64,000 bases of DNA from Streptomyces xanthochromogenes (GTDB lineage: Bacteria; Actinomycetota; Actinomycetes; Streptomycetales; Streptomycetaceae): NCBI RefSeq assembly GCF_014650455.1, contig NZ_BMUZ01000007.1:240388-304387 (forward strand), written 5' to 3'. Shown here piece after piece: positions 9,055 to 17,915 of the stretch (the stretch's first letter is position 1; each line of letters starts with the position of its first letter). The notes beneath the pieces are model-generated. The model did not search any database. It saw only the letters and a list, made by a program, of their open reading frames with translations, and had not been told where the DNA came from. Position numbers and translations under genes: made by a program.

Positions 9055-9351
9055 TTAGTCCTCCCCCAGGATCTGCGGCACCTTGAAACGCTGCTGCTCC
9101 TGGGCCGGGGCGCCGGAGAGCGCCTGCGCGGGGGTGAGCGACGGACGGACCTCGTCCGCGCGCATGACATTGGTCAGCGGCAGCGGGTGGGAGGTCGGGG
9201 GTACGTCTTGGTCGGCGACCTCGGAGACGCGGGCGACCGCGCCGATGATGTCGTCGAGCTGTCCGGCGAAGTGGTCGAGCTCTTCGCCCTTCAGCTCCAG
9301 ACGCGCCAGCCGGGCGAGGTGGGCGACCTCCTCGCGCGTAATGCCAGGCAT
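9055..9351 (-). CDS. gatC: Aspartyl/glutamyl-tRNA amidotransferase subunit C
   Basis: A 98-residue protein, normal for GatC. It wraps around the GatA-GatB interface and stabilises the complex. The sequence opens with the family pattern ITREEVAHLARLARLEL and contains FAGQLDDIIGAVARVSEV; the C-terminal part (SLTPAQALSGAPAQEQQRF) matches the usual loop that lies across GatA. It is the first gene of the operon, starting at ATG 9351 about 40 nt after a possible -10 box. Confidence 0.96.
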   Translation of the reverse strand: MPGITREEVAHLARLARLELKGEELDHFAGQLDDIIGAVARVSEVADQDVPPTSHPLPLTNVMRADEVRPSLTPAQALSGAPAQEQQRFKVPQILGED

Positions 9352-9391
9352 GCAGCGATCCTCAGGGGTGAGTGAGTGTGGTTTGGCCCCA

Positions 9392-9397
9392 ATCCTA
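9392..9397 (-). promoter_or_regulatory. Candidate -10 box of the gat operon
   Basis: Read leftward the sequence is TAGGAT, a good match to the -10 of Streptomyces vegetative (HrdB) promoters. It lies 41 nt before the gatC start. The -35 region is weak (TGGTGA-like about 18 nt upstream), so the call rests on the -10 and position. Confidence 0.45.
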
Positions 9398-9550
9398 TGG
9401 GGCGCACCGCCCTCACCACGAAACGGATTACCCGCTCACCCTCGGTCACCGGCCCCGGCGTCCGCCGTCGCCCGCGTTCCGGCCGCTCCCCCGCCATCTC
9501 GCCGCGGCTTCCGGGCCGCTTCCCCGCGCGTCCGTGGATCTCCCGCATTT

Positions 9551-9572
9551 GGTCATCCTCCGTTCACATCGC
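9551..9572 (+). promoter_or_regulatory. Candidate PHO box (PhoP-binding direct repeat)
   Basis: Two adjacent 11-nt repeats, GGTCATCCTCC (9551-9561) and GTTCACATCGC (9562-9572), fit the Streptomyces PHO-box unit G(G/T)TCAYYYR. A third, poorer unit (GTGTGCGGACG) follows. The site lies about 85 nt before the start of the phosphodiesterase-fold gene and ahead of the second phospholipase C gene, both plausible targets of phosphate control. Confidence 0.55.
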
Positions 9573-9655
9573 GTGTGCGGACGCCTGGCTCACTGGGCGA
9601 AGTTGTTCAGCCAACTCGCCCCACCACGGCGTCCATCGAGAGGACCAGGCCCCCC

Positions 9656-11053
9656 GTGTCCCCGCTCAGTACGGTCCGGCTCGTCACGCCGGGCAGCCCC
9701 CGCGAGGGCGACAAGCTCTCCTTCCACTGGACCACCGACGCGCCCGACCCCAAGAACTGGATCGGCGTCTACGACGGCGACCGCGCCCCGGGCACCGGCT
9801 CCTCGCTCGCCTGGTCGTACGTGACGACCGCCGCCGGCGACACCACGCTCGACACCTCCGGCCTCGGCGAAGGCACCTACACCGCCTACCTGCTGGCCAA
9901 GGACGGCTACGGCATCCTCGCGCGGACCGCCCCGATCACGATCGCCACGCGTCCGCCGGTGCTCGCGCCGCACGCCGCCGTGGACTCCTTCACGACCGGG
10001 GCGTACGCGGCCGGGTCCCCGGTGTCGGTCCCGCTGGCCCCGCTATGGGTGCGCCCGCCGGGCAACCCGGCCGGCACCCCGTCCTTCCGGCGCCTGTCCG
10101 GCGACGCGTGGCTGTCCGTCGGCGCCGACGGCACGGTCACCGGCACCGCGCCCGGCCGGCCGGGACCGCATCCCGGGCGGATCGTGGTCGCGGTCAAGGA
10201 CAGCGCGGGCGCGAGCGATGCCGTCACCGTCCAGGTGCCCGTGCGCGCCGCCGGATCCCGGCCGCGCCTGACGATCGCCTCGCTGAACCTGTGGGACGCC
10301 GGAACGCACATCGACGGCCGGGCGGAGAAGCTGGCGCGCCTCGTGCTCGGGCAGGGGCTCGACGTCCTGGCCCTCCAGGAGACGGGCGGCACCTCGGCGA
10401 AACCGCTCGCCGACACCCTGGGCTGGCACTCCTACGACACCCCGGCCGGGGTCGGCATCGTCAGCCGCTTCCCGCTCACGGAGGCCGCGGCCCCGGTCAC
10501 GGACGTGCCCGCGGTCGCGGCCACCCTCCAACTCCCGGGCGGGCGGCGGCTCCGGCTGTGGGCGGCCCAGCTGGACGAGGCCGCGTACGGGCCCTACGCG
10601 GTGCGGGACGGACGCACCCCCGCCGAGGTCGAGGCCGCCGAACGCGCGAGCCTGCGCCACCGGCAGGCGACGGCGTTGCTCGCCGCGATGAAGGGCGACC
10701 TGGCGGCGCGGAGCACCCCGGTGGTGCTCGCGGCCGGGCTCGCCTCGCCCTCGCACCTCGACCGGGCCGCCAAGGTGCGCTGGCCGGTGACGGTGGCGCT
10801 CGCCTCGGCAGGGCTGCACGACGCGTTCCGCGAGGCGCACCCTAACCCGTCCCGCGAGCCCGGCACGACCTGGTCGCCGGTGCGCCCGGACGAGCCGCAG
10901 GACCGTATCGACCAGGTCCAGTACGCGGGCCCGCTGCACGTCGAGGCCGCGTACGCGCTGTGCACGGGCCGGCCGAAGCCGGTGCCGGACACCGCAGCCA
11001 ACGGCTGGCCCTCCGACCACGCGGCGCCCGCGGTCACCTTCACCGTCCGCTGA
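9656..11053 (+). CDS. Endonuclease/exonuclease/phosphatase-fold protein with N-terminal beta domain
   Basis: A 465-residue protein. GTG 9656 was chosen because GAGAGGA lies about 12 nt upstream and the open frame before it is antisense to gatC. Residues 1-100 form a beta-sandwich (FHWTTDAPDPKNWIGVYDGD, GEGTYTAYLLAKDGYG) of the type found at the front of secreted phosphoesterases; a second Ig-like part follows (about 110-200). Residues 205-465 are an EEP domain: Asn211 in SLNLWDAG, Glu242 in LALQETGG, Asp454-His455 in PSDHAAP. The usual GD-x-N motif is replaced by LAAGLAS (about 358-364), so activity is uncertain. No signal peptide is visible. It is followed after 90 nt by the phospholipase C gene and probably shares its transcript; a PHO-box-like site lies upstream. 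Confidence 0.8.
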   Translation: MSPLSTVRLVTPGSPREGDKLSFHWTTDAPDPKNWIGVYDGDRAPGTGSSLAWSYVTTAAGDTTLDTSGLGEGTYTAYLLAKDGYGILARTAPITIATRPPVLAPHAAVDSFTTGAYAAGSPVSVPLAPLWVRPPGNPAGTPSFRRLSGDAWLSVGADGTVTGTAPGRPGPHPGRIVVAVKDSAGASDAVTVQVPVRAAGSRPRLTIASLNLWDAGTHIDGRAEKLARLVLGQGLDVLALQETGGTSAKPLADTLGWHSYDTPAGVGIVSRFPLTEAAAPVTDVPAVAATLQLPGGRRLRLWAAQLDEAAYGPYAVRDGRTPAEVEAAERASLRHRQATALLAAMKGDLAARSTPVVLAAGLASPSHLDRAAKVRWPVTVALASAGLHDAFREAHPNPSREPGTTWSPVRPDEPQDRIDQVQYAGPLHVEAAYALCTGRPKPVPDTAANGWPSDHAAPAVTFTVR

Positions 11054-11143
11054 GCGCCCGGCCCGACCCGCCGACGCGGCGATCCGCCGCCGGGCCCGCC
11101 CCGGCCCCTCCCCCGATCCGAAGACTCGAAGGACTCCCCCGTC

Positions 11144-13099
11144 ATGACTCCCCTGAGCCGCCGCGCCTTCGTGGGCGCGTCCGCGGCGACCGCGGCCGCT
11201 GCCGCCGTCGGTCTGCCCGACCCCGCCACCGCCACCGCGGCCCCGCGCCCGAAGGGCAGCATCGAGGACGTCAAGCACGTCGTCGTCCTGATGCAGGAGA
11301 ACCGCAGCTTCGACCACTACTTCGGCACCCTGTCCGGCGTCCGCGGCTTCGACGACCGCCAGGCGCTGACGTTCCCCAACGGCGACCCGGTCTTCCGCCA
11401 GCCGGACGCGGGCCGTGCCGACGGCTTCATGCTGCCGTACCGGATGGACACCACGAAGTACAACGCCCAGAACGCGGGCGGCCTCCCGCACGACTGGGGC
11501 ACCGGGCACACCGCGATCAACGGCGGCGCGATGAACAAGTGGGTGGCCGCCAAGGGCGAGCGCACCATGGGCTACTTCACCCGCGAGGACATCCCCTACC
11601 AGTACGCCCTCGCCGACGCGTTCACCCTCTGCGACGGCTACTTCTGCTCCCAGGCGGGCCCCACCGACCCCAACCGCCTCTACCTGTGGACGGGCACCTG
11701 CGGCCCCGGCAAGGACGGCACGACCGGGCCCTGGACGGACAACACCCCGGTGACCGACAACCCGGTCGCGGACTGGACGACGTACGCCGAGCGCCTGGAG
11801 GCGGCGAAGGTCAGCTGGCGGGTCTACCACAACCCGTCGAAGGACGACCGGTACGGCGACTACGACGACAACGCGCTGTCGTACTTCAAGCAGTTCCACA
11901 CCTTCGCGAAGGACGACCCGCGTTACGTCAACGCGATGACCAAGTTCGATCCGGCCGCCTTCGACAAGGACTGCAAGGACGGCACGCTGCCGACGGTGTC
12001 CTGGCTGGTGGCGCCCTACCTCTTCAGCGAACACCCGTCGGCGGGCCCCGACTACGGCGCGCACTGGGTCGATCAGGCCCTCCAGTCGCTCTTCTCCAAC
12101 CCGGAGGTGTGGAAGCACACCGTCTTCCTGGTCATGTACGACGAGAACGACGGCTACTTCGACCACGTCCCGCCTCCGTTCCCCGAGCCGGGCACCCCGG
12201 ACGAATTCGCGGCGGGCCGCCCGATCGGCCTGGGCAACCGGGTGCCGCTGTGGGCGATCTCCCCCTGGTCGCGCGGCGGCTACGTCAACTCCCAGGTCTT
12301 CGACCACACTTCGGTCCTGCGCTTCCTGGAACTCGTGACCGGGGTCCGGGAGCCGAACATCTCGGACTGGCGCCGCTCGGTGTGCGGCGACCTCACGAGC
12401 TGCTTCGACTTCACGAAGCCGGACTACTCGATTCCGAAGCTCCCCGACACCGTGGCACTGATGGCGAAGGCGGACGCCGGCAACGCGCTTCCCGTCGTCA
12501 GGCTGCCCGCCAACGGGGCCCAGTCGATGCCCACCCAGGAGCCGGGCAGCCGTCCGCACCGGTCGCTGCCGTACCGCCCCTGGGCGGACGTGACGGTGGA
12601 CCGCGCGACGGGCCGGGTGACCTGCACCCTGGCCAACCACGGGCCGGCCACGTTCCACTTCACGGTGCTCCCCAACACGCTGAAGCCGTTCACGGGCACG
12701 CCGTTCACGGTCGCGCCGGGCGCCTCGAAGACGTATGTCTGGGAGACGGCGGAGACGGACGGCCGCTACGACTTCACGGTCCACGGCGCGGACGGCTTCC
12801 TGCGCCGCTTCTCCGGCACGGTGACGCGTGCGACGCCCCCGGGCCCGGCCCCCGTCCCCTCGGTGACCGCCATCCTGCACGGGCGCCGCAGCCTGGAACT
12901 CCGCCTCTGCAACGAAGGCGCGTCCGAGCTGTCCTTCACCGTGTCCGACGACCGGGGCTCACGGGTGGTGTGGGTCCCGCCGCACGACCGCACGTCGGTG
13001 AACTGGCCGTTGAAGAACGGGAGTTACGACCTCACGGTGACGGCGGCGAGCGGGAGCCGGTTCGTGCGGAGGTACGCGGGGACGGTCCACACGGGGTAG
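11144..13099 (+). CDS. Phosphocholine-specific phospholipase C, second copy (Tat-exported)
   Basis: A 651-residue paralog of the protein at 3020-5149. It begins with a twin-arginine signal (LSRRAFVGASAATAAAAAVGLP) and then the family motif HVVVLMQENRSFDHYFGTL. Other shared segments are TDPNRLYLWTG, MYDENDGYFDHVPPP and FDHTSVLRFLELV, followed by two short C-terminal beta domains. The start is ATG 11144 with GAAGGA upstream. It would release phosphocholine from phosphatidylcholine outside the cell. Position behind the EEP-fold gene and the PHO-box-like repeat suggests induction when phosphate is short; this is inferred. Confidence 0.92.
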   Translation: MTPLSRRAFVGASAATAAAAAVGLPDPATATAAPRPKGSIEDVKHVVVLMQENRSFDHYFGTLSGVRGFDDRQALTFPNGDPVFRQPDAGRADGFMLPYRMDTTKYNAQNAGGLPHDWGTGHTAINGGAMNKWVAAKGERTMGYFTREDIPYQYALADAFTLCDGYFCSQAGPTDPNRLYLWTGTCGPGKDGTTGPWTDNTPVTDNPVADWTTYAERLEAAKVSWRVYHNPSKDDRYGDYDDNALSYFKQFHTFAKDDPRYVNAMTKFDPAAFDKDCKDGTLPTVSWLVAPYLFSEHPSAGPDYGAHWVDQALQSLFSNPEVWKHTVFLVMYDENDGYFDHVPPPFPEPGTPDEFAAGRPIGLGNRVPLWAISPWSRGGYVNSQVFDHTSVLRFLELVTGVREPNISDWRRSVCGDLTSCFDFTKPDYSIPKLPDTVALMAKADAGNALPVVRLPANGAQSMPTQEPGSRPHRSLPYRPWADVTVDRATGRVTCTLANHGPATFHFTVLPNTLKPFTGTPFTVAPGASKTYVWETAETDGRYDFTVHGADGFLRRFSGTVTRATPPGPAPVPSVTAILHGRRSLELRLCNEGASELSFTVSDDRGSRVVWVPPHDRTSVNWPLKNGSYDLTVTAASGSRFVRRYAGTVHTG

Positions 13100-13110
13100 G
13101 GCGAACCCGG

Positions 13111-13204
13111 GTGCGCGCGGGCCTTCACGGCCCCGGGGCGGGGGGTGCGGGCCTTCGCGGCCCCGGGGCGGGGGGTGCGGGCCTTCGCGGCCCAGGGGCG
13201 GGGA
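13111..13204. repeat. Three tandem hairpin units between convergent genes
   Basis: A unit close to GTGCGGGCCTTCGCGGCCC followed by a run of G recurs three times with a period of 30-34 nt (starts near 13111, 13145 and 13175). Each unit holds the inverted repeat GGGCC-TTCGC-GGCCC. It sits just after the phospholipase C stop and before the rmdB stop, so it may act as a multiple terminator. The motif GTTCGCGCAGTTCCCCG at 13229 and CGAACGGGGTCCGGGGCGG at 13250 belong to the repeat families seen at 5.4-5.7 kb. Confidence 0.65.
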
Positions 13205-13295
13205 ATTCGGCCGCGGGCCGTGCGTGGCCGTTCGCGCAGTTCCCCGCCGCGAACGGGGTCCGGGGCGGAGCCCCGGGGGCCGGAACCCACCCGGG

Positions 13296-15413
13296 TCACT
13301 GGACGGGCTGGCCCGAGGACCGGGACGCCTCCGCCTCGGCCCGCGCGGCCGCCGCCGCGATCTCGGCGGGCCGGTGCCACCCGGAGTCCCCCCGGGCGAG
13401 CAGCCAGGCCGTGGCCTCCTCCGGCGGCATCGCCGCGGCCACCAACCACCCCTGCACCGCATCACACCCCAGGTCGCGCAACCGCTCCCACGTCTCGTCG
13501 TCCTCGACACCCTCCGCGACCACCAACAGGCCCAGCGAATGGGCGAGATCGACCGTGCAACGGACGATCTCCGCGTCCTCGTTGTCGATGGCGAGCCGGG
13601 CCACGAACGACCGGTCGATCTTCAACTCGCTGACCGGCAGCCGCCGCAGGTGCACCAGCGAGGAGTACCCGGTGCCGAAGTCGTCGAGGGACATCTTGAC
13701 GCCGTGCCCGGTCAGCCCGGCCAATGTGTCGGCGGCCCGCTGCGGGTCCTCCAGCAGAACGTGTTCCGTGATCTCCAGCTGGAGCGCGCCCGCCGGTACG
13801 CCGTGCCGGGCGAGCCGGGCCGCGACGGACCCCGCGAAGCCGGGCGTGTGGACGTCGCGCGGCGACACGTTGACGGCGACCGGGACATTGAGGCCCTGGG
13901 CACGCCACCGGGCCACCTGCGCGAGCGCGGTGTCCAGGACGTACTCGGTGAGGTGCGGCATGAGCCCGCTGGACTCGGCGATGGCGATGAACTCGTCCGG
14001 CGCCACCCGCCCGCGTTCGGGGTGCACCCAGCGCACCAGCGCCTCAAGACCCGCCACCTGCCCGTCGAACTGGACCTTCGGCTGGTAGTGCAGCTCCACG
14101 TCCCCGGCGTCGAGCGCCCGCCGCAGGTCGCCCAACAGGCCGAGACGGTCAGGGGTGTTGGAGTCCCGCTTGGACTCGTACACCTCCACGCCCGTACGGT
14201 CCCGCTTGGCCTGGTACATCGCGACGTCGGCCCGCCGCAGCAGCCCTTCGGCGTCGAGCGCGTGGTCGGGGAAGAGCGCCACTCCGGCGCTCGCCTCCAG
14301 GACCAGGGTCAGCCCGTCCAGGTCGAGCGGTGAGGACAGCTCGGCGACCAGACCGCGGGCCGTGCGCATGGCGCTGGTCGCGGATTCGCAGACCGGCAGC
14401 AGCACGGCGAACTCGTCCCCGCCGAGCCGGGCCGCCTCCGCGCCGCGCGGCAGGGCGGTCCTGAGGCGTTCGGCTATCTGGAGGAGCAGGCGGTCGCCGG
14501 CGAGGTGACCGAGGGTGTCGTTCACCGACCGGAAGCGGTCGAGATCGATCAGGACGAGGGCGGTGCGGGAGCCGGTGTTCTCCGCCTCCTCCAGGGCCGA
14601 CCAGGTGCGTTCCAGGAGCCACTGGCGGTTGGGGAGCCCGGTCAGCGGATCGCGCAGCTGTTCCTCGGCGCGGGCCCGGGCGATCCAGAGCGTCGAGTCG
14701 AGGGCGACGAGCGGCACCGCGAACAGCGGGAGCAGCACGGGCACCGACATGGCGACGACGCAGATCAGCGGTGCGATGCCGAGCAGCGCGACCGCCACGA
14801 GCCCCTGACGGAACAGGGCCGTGCGGGCGACCGTGGGCAGGCCGTTGCGCGGGGCGAGGGCGTACCAGAGCAGGGTCCGGGTGATCAGCAGATACGTGCC
14901 CGCCGCGAGCACGATCTCGGGGGCGGTGGCGAGGCTCCACCGGGTGGGCCACCACGGCTGGGCGACGCTCGGAACGATGTCGAGCGCGGCCAGGACCAGG
15001 CCCGCGGCTCCTATCCCGAGGACGTCCACGGCGCCGTGCAGCACGCCCTGGCGCCACCGGTTGCGCCGCGCGACGCCGACCAGGACCACCACCGCCAGGC
15101 TGACCAGCGCGGCCGGGAGCCAGCCGTACAGGAGCAGGACCGCGATGGTGAGGGCGGCGCCGGAGCCGGTGCCGCCCCACCAGCGCTCCCGGCCGAGCGC
15201 GACGAGGTGGCCGACGATGATGCCGCTGAGGACGGCCAGCGACCAGCCCGTGGTCCCGCCCGGGAACAGGGCGTCGCCCGCTTGGACGGCCCGGTAGAAG
15301 CCGGTGGCGAGGACCACGCCCGCAAGGCCCGTGACGACGGCCGTCAGCCCGGACGAAAGGCCCGTGAACCCGCGCAGCCTCACGGCCGGGGCGGTGCTCT
15401 CGGTCGGTTTCAT
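13296..15413 (-). CDS. rmdB: Membrane GGDEF-EAL protein, c-di-GMP turnover (RmdB-type)
   Basis: A 705-residue membrane enzyme of cyclic di-GMP metabolism. ATG 15413 was chosen since GAGAGGGA precedes it. The first 260 residues hold about seven hydrophobic segments (for example LTAVVTGLAGVVLATGFY, VALLGIAPLICVVAMSVPVLLPL). A diguanylate cyclase domain follows with an intact LGGDEFAVLLP; the inhibitory RxxD site is replaced by RGAE. The phosphodiesterase domain has LEALVRW and the DDFGTGYSSL loop. In Streptomyces coelicolor the gene of this architecture next to ligA is rmdB, which with rmdA affects aerial mycelium formation and acts mainly as a phosphodiesterase (recalled from published work). 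Here too it lies next to ligA, on the same strand. Confidence 0.88.
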   Translation of the reverse strand: MKPTESTAPAVRLRGFTGLSSGLTAVVTGLAGVVLATGFYRAVQAGDALFPGGTTGWSLAVLSGIIVGHLVALGRERWWGGTGSGAALTIAVLLLYGWLPAALVSLAVVVLVGVARRNRWRQGVLHGAVDVLGIGAAGLVLAALDIVPSVAQPWWPTRWSLATAPEIVLAAGTYLLITRTLLWYALAPRNGLPTVARTALFRQGLVAVALLGIAPLICVVAMSVPVLLPLFAVPLVALDSTLWIARARAEEQLRDPLTGLPNRQWLLERTWSALEEAENTGSRTALVLIDLDRFRSVNDTLGHLAGDRLLLQIAERLRTALPRGAEAARLGGDEFAVLLPVCESATSAMRTARGLVAELSSPLDLDGLTLVLEASAGVALFPDHALDAEGLLRRADVAMYQAKRDRTGVEVYESKRDSNTPDRLGLLGDLRRALDAGDVELHYQPKVQFDGQVAGLEALVRWVHPERGRVAPDEFIAIAESSGLMPHLTEYVLDTALAQVARWRAQGLNVPVAVNVSPRDVHTPGFAGSVAARLARHGVPAGALQLEITEHVLLEDPQRAADTLAGLTGHGVKMSLDDFGTGYSSLVHLRRLPVSELKIDRSFVARLAIDNEDAEIVRCTVDLAHSLGLLVVAEGVEDDETWERLRDLGCDAVQGWLVAAAMPPEEATAWLLARGDSGWHRPAEIAAAAARAEAEASRSSGQPVQ

Positions 15414-15688
15414 TCCCGTCCCTCTCACAGCCGGCGGTGCCCGTGCACGCGATGGCCCCGATGTCATGCCACCACGGCTGGTGTTCCTCCCCAACCGCTC
15501 CACGAGCAGGGGCCATCAGCCGTGCACGACCGGCGCACATCTCAACAGTAGGCCGCGGAAGGCTCTGTCGGGCAGCGGTCTACAGCTCTTGCCCGAATGC
15601 GACCCAGCCACCCGCATCGGTCTGCTATGCGCCGAACGGGTGACTCCGCGCAGCCTCCAGGCCCCCTGTTACTACCCTTCTTTGACCC
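15414..15688. other. Intergenic region before rmdB
   Basis: 275 bp between the ligA stop codon and the rmdB start; it must contain the rmdB promoter unless rmdB is read through from ligA. I see no strong hairpin or operator. Short frames in it have no codon bias. Confidence 0.4.
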
Positions 15689-17890
15689 TCATTCCCCCTC
15701 CGGGGCAGTCGGCATCGCGGCTTCTCTCGCCGCGTCGGCCCCTTGTTCCAGCAGAACGGCGAAGCCGTCCTCGTCCAGAACCGGAACCTTCAGCTGCATC
15801 GCCTTGTCGTATTTGGAACCGGGGCTGTCTCCGACGACGACGAACGACGTCTTCTTCGAAACGGAACCGGTGACCTTCGCTCCGCGGCTCTGCAACGCCT
15901 CTTTCGCGCCATCTCTGGTGTGCCGCTCAAGAGTTCCGGTCACGACAACGGTGAGCCCCTCCAGCGGGCGCGGCCCCTCGTCCTCCCCGGTGCTCTCGTC
16001 CTCCATGCGGACGCCGGCGGCCTTCCACTTGCGCAGGATCTCCTGGTGCCACTCCTCGGCGAACCACTGCTTGAGGGAGGCCGCGATGATGCCGCCCACG
16101 CCCTCGACCGCGGCGAGTTCCTCCTCTCCGGCCTGCTCGATGCGCTCGATGGACCGGAATTCGCGGGCCAGCGCCTCGGCGGCGACCGGGCCGACGTGGC
16201 GGATGGAGAGACCCGTGAGGATGCGCGCCAGCGGACGCTCCTTGGCGGCCGCGATGTTCTCCAGCATGGAGACGGCGTTCTTGCGCGGCTCGCCGTTCAT
16301 GTTGGCGAAGACGAGCGCCGTCTTCTCCTCGCCGGTTTTCGGGTCGCGCTTGGGCAGCCCGCTGTCCTGATCGAGTACGTACGCCCTGATCGGCAGGAGC
16401 TGATCCATGGTGAGGTCGAAGAGCCCGCCCTCGTCGAGCAGGGGCGGCTCGGCGGGCTCCAGCGGCTTGGTGAGGGCGGCGGCCGCGACGTATCCGAAGT
16501 TCTCGATGTCAAGGCTCTTGCGGCCCGCCAGGTAGAACAGCCGCTCCCTCAATTGGGCGGGGCAGGACTGCGCGTTGGGGCAGCGGAGGTCGATGTCGCC
16601 CTCCTTCATCGGGCGCAGCGCGGTGCCGCACTCCGGGCACTCGGCGGGCATTTCGAAGGGGTACTCGCTGCCGTCCCGCAGGTCGGCGACGGGGCCGAGG
16701 ATCTCCGGGATGACGTCGCCGGCCTTGCGCAGCACCACGGTGTCGCCGATGAGGACGCCCTTGGCCTTGACCACGTCCTGGTTGTGGAGCGTGGCGAACT
16801 CGACCTCGGAGCCGGCCACGGTGACGGGCTCGACCTGTGCGTAGGGCGTGACGCGGCCCGTACGGCCCACGCCCACGCGGATGTTGACGAGCTTGGTGTT
16901 GACCTCTTCGGGCGCGTACTTCCAGGCGATGGCCCAGCGCGGGGCGCGTGCGGTGGAGCCGAGGCGGCCCTGGAGGGGGATCTCGTCGAGCTTGACGACG
17001 ACGCCGTCGATCTCGTGCTCCACCACCGAGTGCCGGTTCTCGCCCATGTAGGCGATGAACTGGCGTACTTCTTCGAGGGTCTTGACGACCTTGTTGTGCT
17101 GGGCGGTGGGCAGGCCCCATTCGCGCAACAGGTCGTAGGCACCGGAGAGGCGGTCGATGTCGAAGCCCTCGCGGGCGCCGATGCCGTGCACGACCATGTG
17201 CAGCGGCCGGGTCGCGGTGACCTTGGGGTCCTTCTGGCGCAGCGAACCGGCGGCCGCGTTGCGGGGGTTGGCGAACGGCTTGTCGCCCGCTTCGACCAGG
17301 CGCGCGTTGAGGCCCTCGAAGGCCTCCATCGGGAAGTAGACCTCGCCCCGGATCTCCACGAGCGCCGGGATGCGGTCGCCCTGGAGACGGGTGGGGATGT
17401 CGGCGATGGTGCGCACGTTGGGCGTGATGTCCTCGCCGGTGCGGCCGTCGCCGCGGGTGGCGGCACGGGTCAGCCTGCCGTGCTCGTACGTCAGGTTCAC
17501 GGCGAGGCCGTCGACCTTGAGCTCGCACAGGTAGTGATAGGTGCCGGTGCCGACGTCCTTGGCGACGCGCTCGGCCCAGGCGGCGAGTTCCTCGTCGTCG
17601 AAGGCGTTGTCCAGGGACAGCATGCGCTCGCGGTGCTGGACCGAGGCGAAGTCCGTCTCGTAGGCCACGGCGACCTTCTGACTCGGCGAGTCGGGGGTGC
17701 GCAGCTCGGGGTGCTCGTCCTCCAGGGCTTCCAGGGAGCGGAGCAGCTTGTCGAAGTCGCCGTCGCTGATGACCGGTTGGTCCCGGACGTAGTACCGGAA
17801 GCGGTGCTCCTCGATCTGCTCGGCGAGGAGCACGTGCTGCTCCCGTGCCTCTGCGGGCACCGCCGCGTTCTGTTCGCCAGCCACCGTCAT
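15689..17890 (-). CDS. ligA: NAD-dependent DNA ligase
   Basis: A 733-residue protein that seals nicks in replication and repair using NAD. ATG 17890 follows GGGAGGAC. Domain order: Ia region with YRYYVRDQPVISDGDFD, adenylation domain with the KxDG motif (Lys125 in CELKVDGLAV), OB fold (GRTGRVTPYAQVEPV), a four-Cys zinc finger (CPECGTALRP and CPNAQSCPAQL), helix-hairpin-helix repeats (LSIRHVGPVAAEALA, VEGVGGIIAASLKQW) and a BRCT domain (LEGLTVVVTGTLERHTRD to about residue 715). There is an insertion between the zinc finger and HhH (LPIRAYVLDQDSGLPKRD) of the kind common in actinomycetes. Confidence 0.98.
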   Translation of the reverse strand: MTVAGEQNAAVPAEAREQHVLLAEQIEEHRFRYYVRDQPVISDGDFDKLLRSLEALEDEHPELRTPDSPSQKVAVAYETDFASVQHRERMLSLDNAFDDEELAAWAERVAKDVGTGTYHYLCELKVDGLAVNLTYEHGRLTRAATRGDGRTGEDITPNVRTIADIPTRLQGDRIPALVEIRGEVYFPMEAFEGLNARLVEAGDKPFANPRNAAAGSLRQKDPKVTATRPLHMVVHGIGAREGFDIDRLSGAYDLLREWGLPTAQHNKVVKTLEEVRQFIAYMGENRHSVVEHEIDGVVVKLDEIPLQGRLGSTARAPRWAIAWKYAPEEVNTKLVNIRVGVGRTGRVTPYAQVEPVTVAGSEVEFATLHNQDVVKAKGVLIGDTVVLRKAGDVIPEILGPVADLRDGSEYPFEMPAECPECGTALRPMKEGDIDLRCPNAQSCPAQLRERLFYLAGRKSLDIENFGYVAAAALTKPLEPAEPPLLDEGGLFDLTMDQLLPIRAYVLDQDSGLPKRDPKTGEEKTALVFANMNGEPRKNAVSMLENIAAAKERPLARILTGLSIRHVGPVAAEALAREFRSIERIEQAGEEELAAVEGVGGIIAASLKQWFAEEWHQEILRKWKAAGVRMEDESTGEDEGPRPLEGLTVVVTGTLERHTRDGAKEALQSRGAKVTGSVSKKTSFVVVGDSPGSKYDKAMQLKVPVLDEDGFAVLLEQGADAAREAAMPTAPEGE

Positions 17891-17915
17891 GTCCTCCCGT
17901 TTCCCGTTGTCCCCG

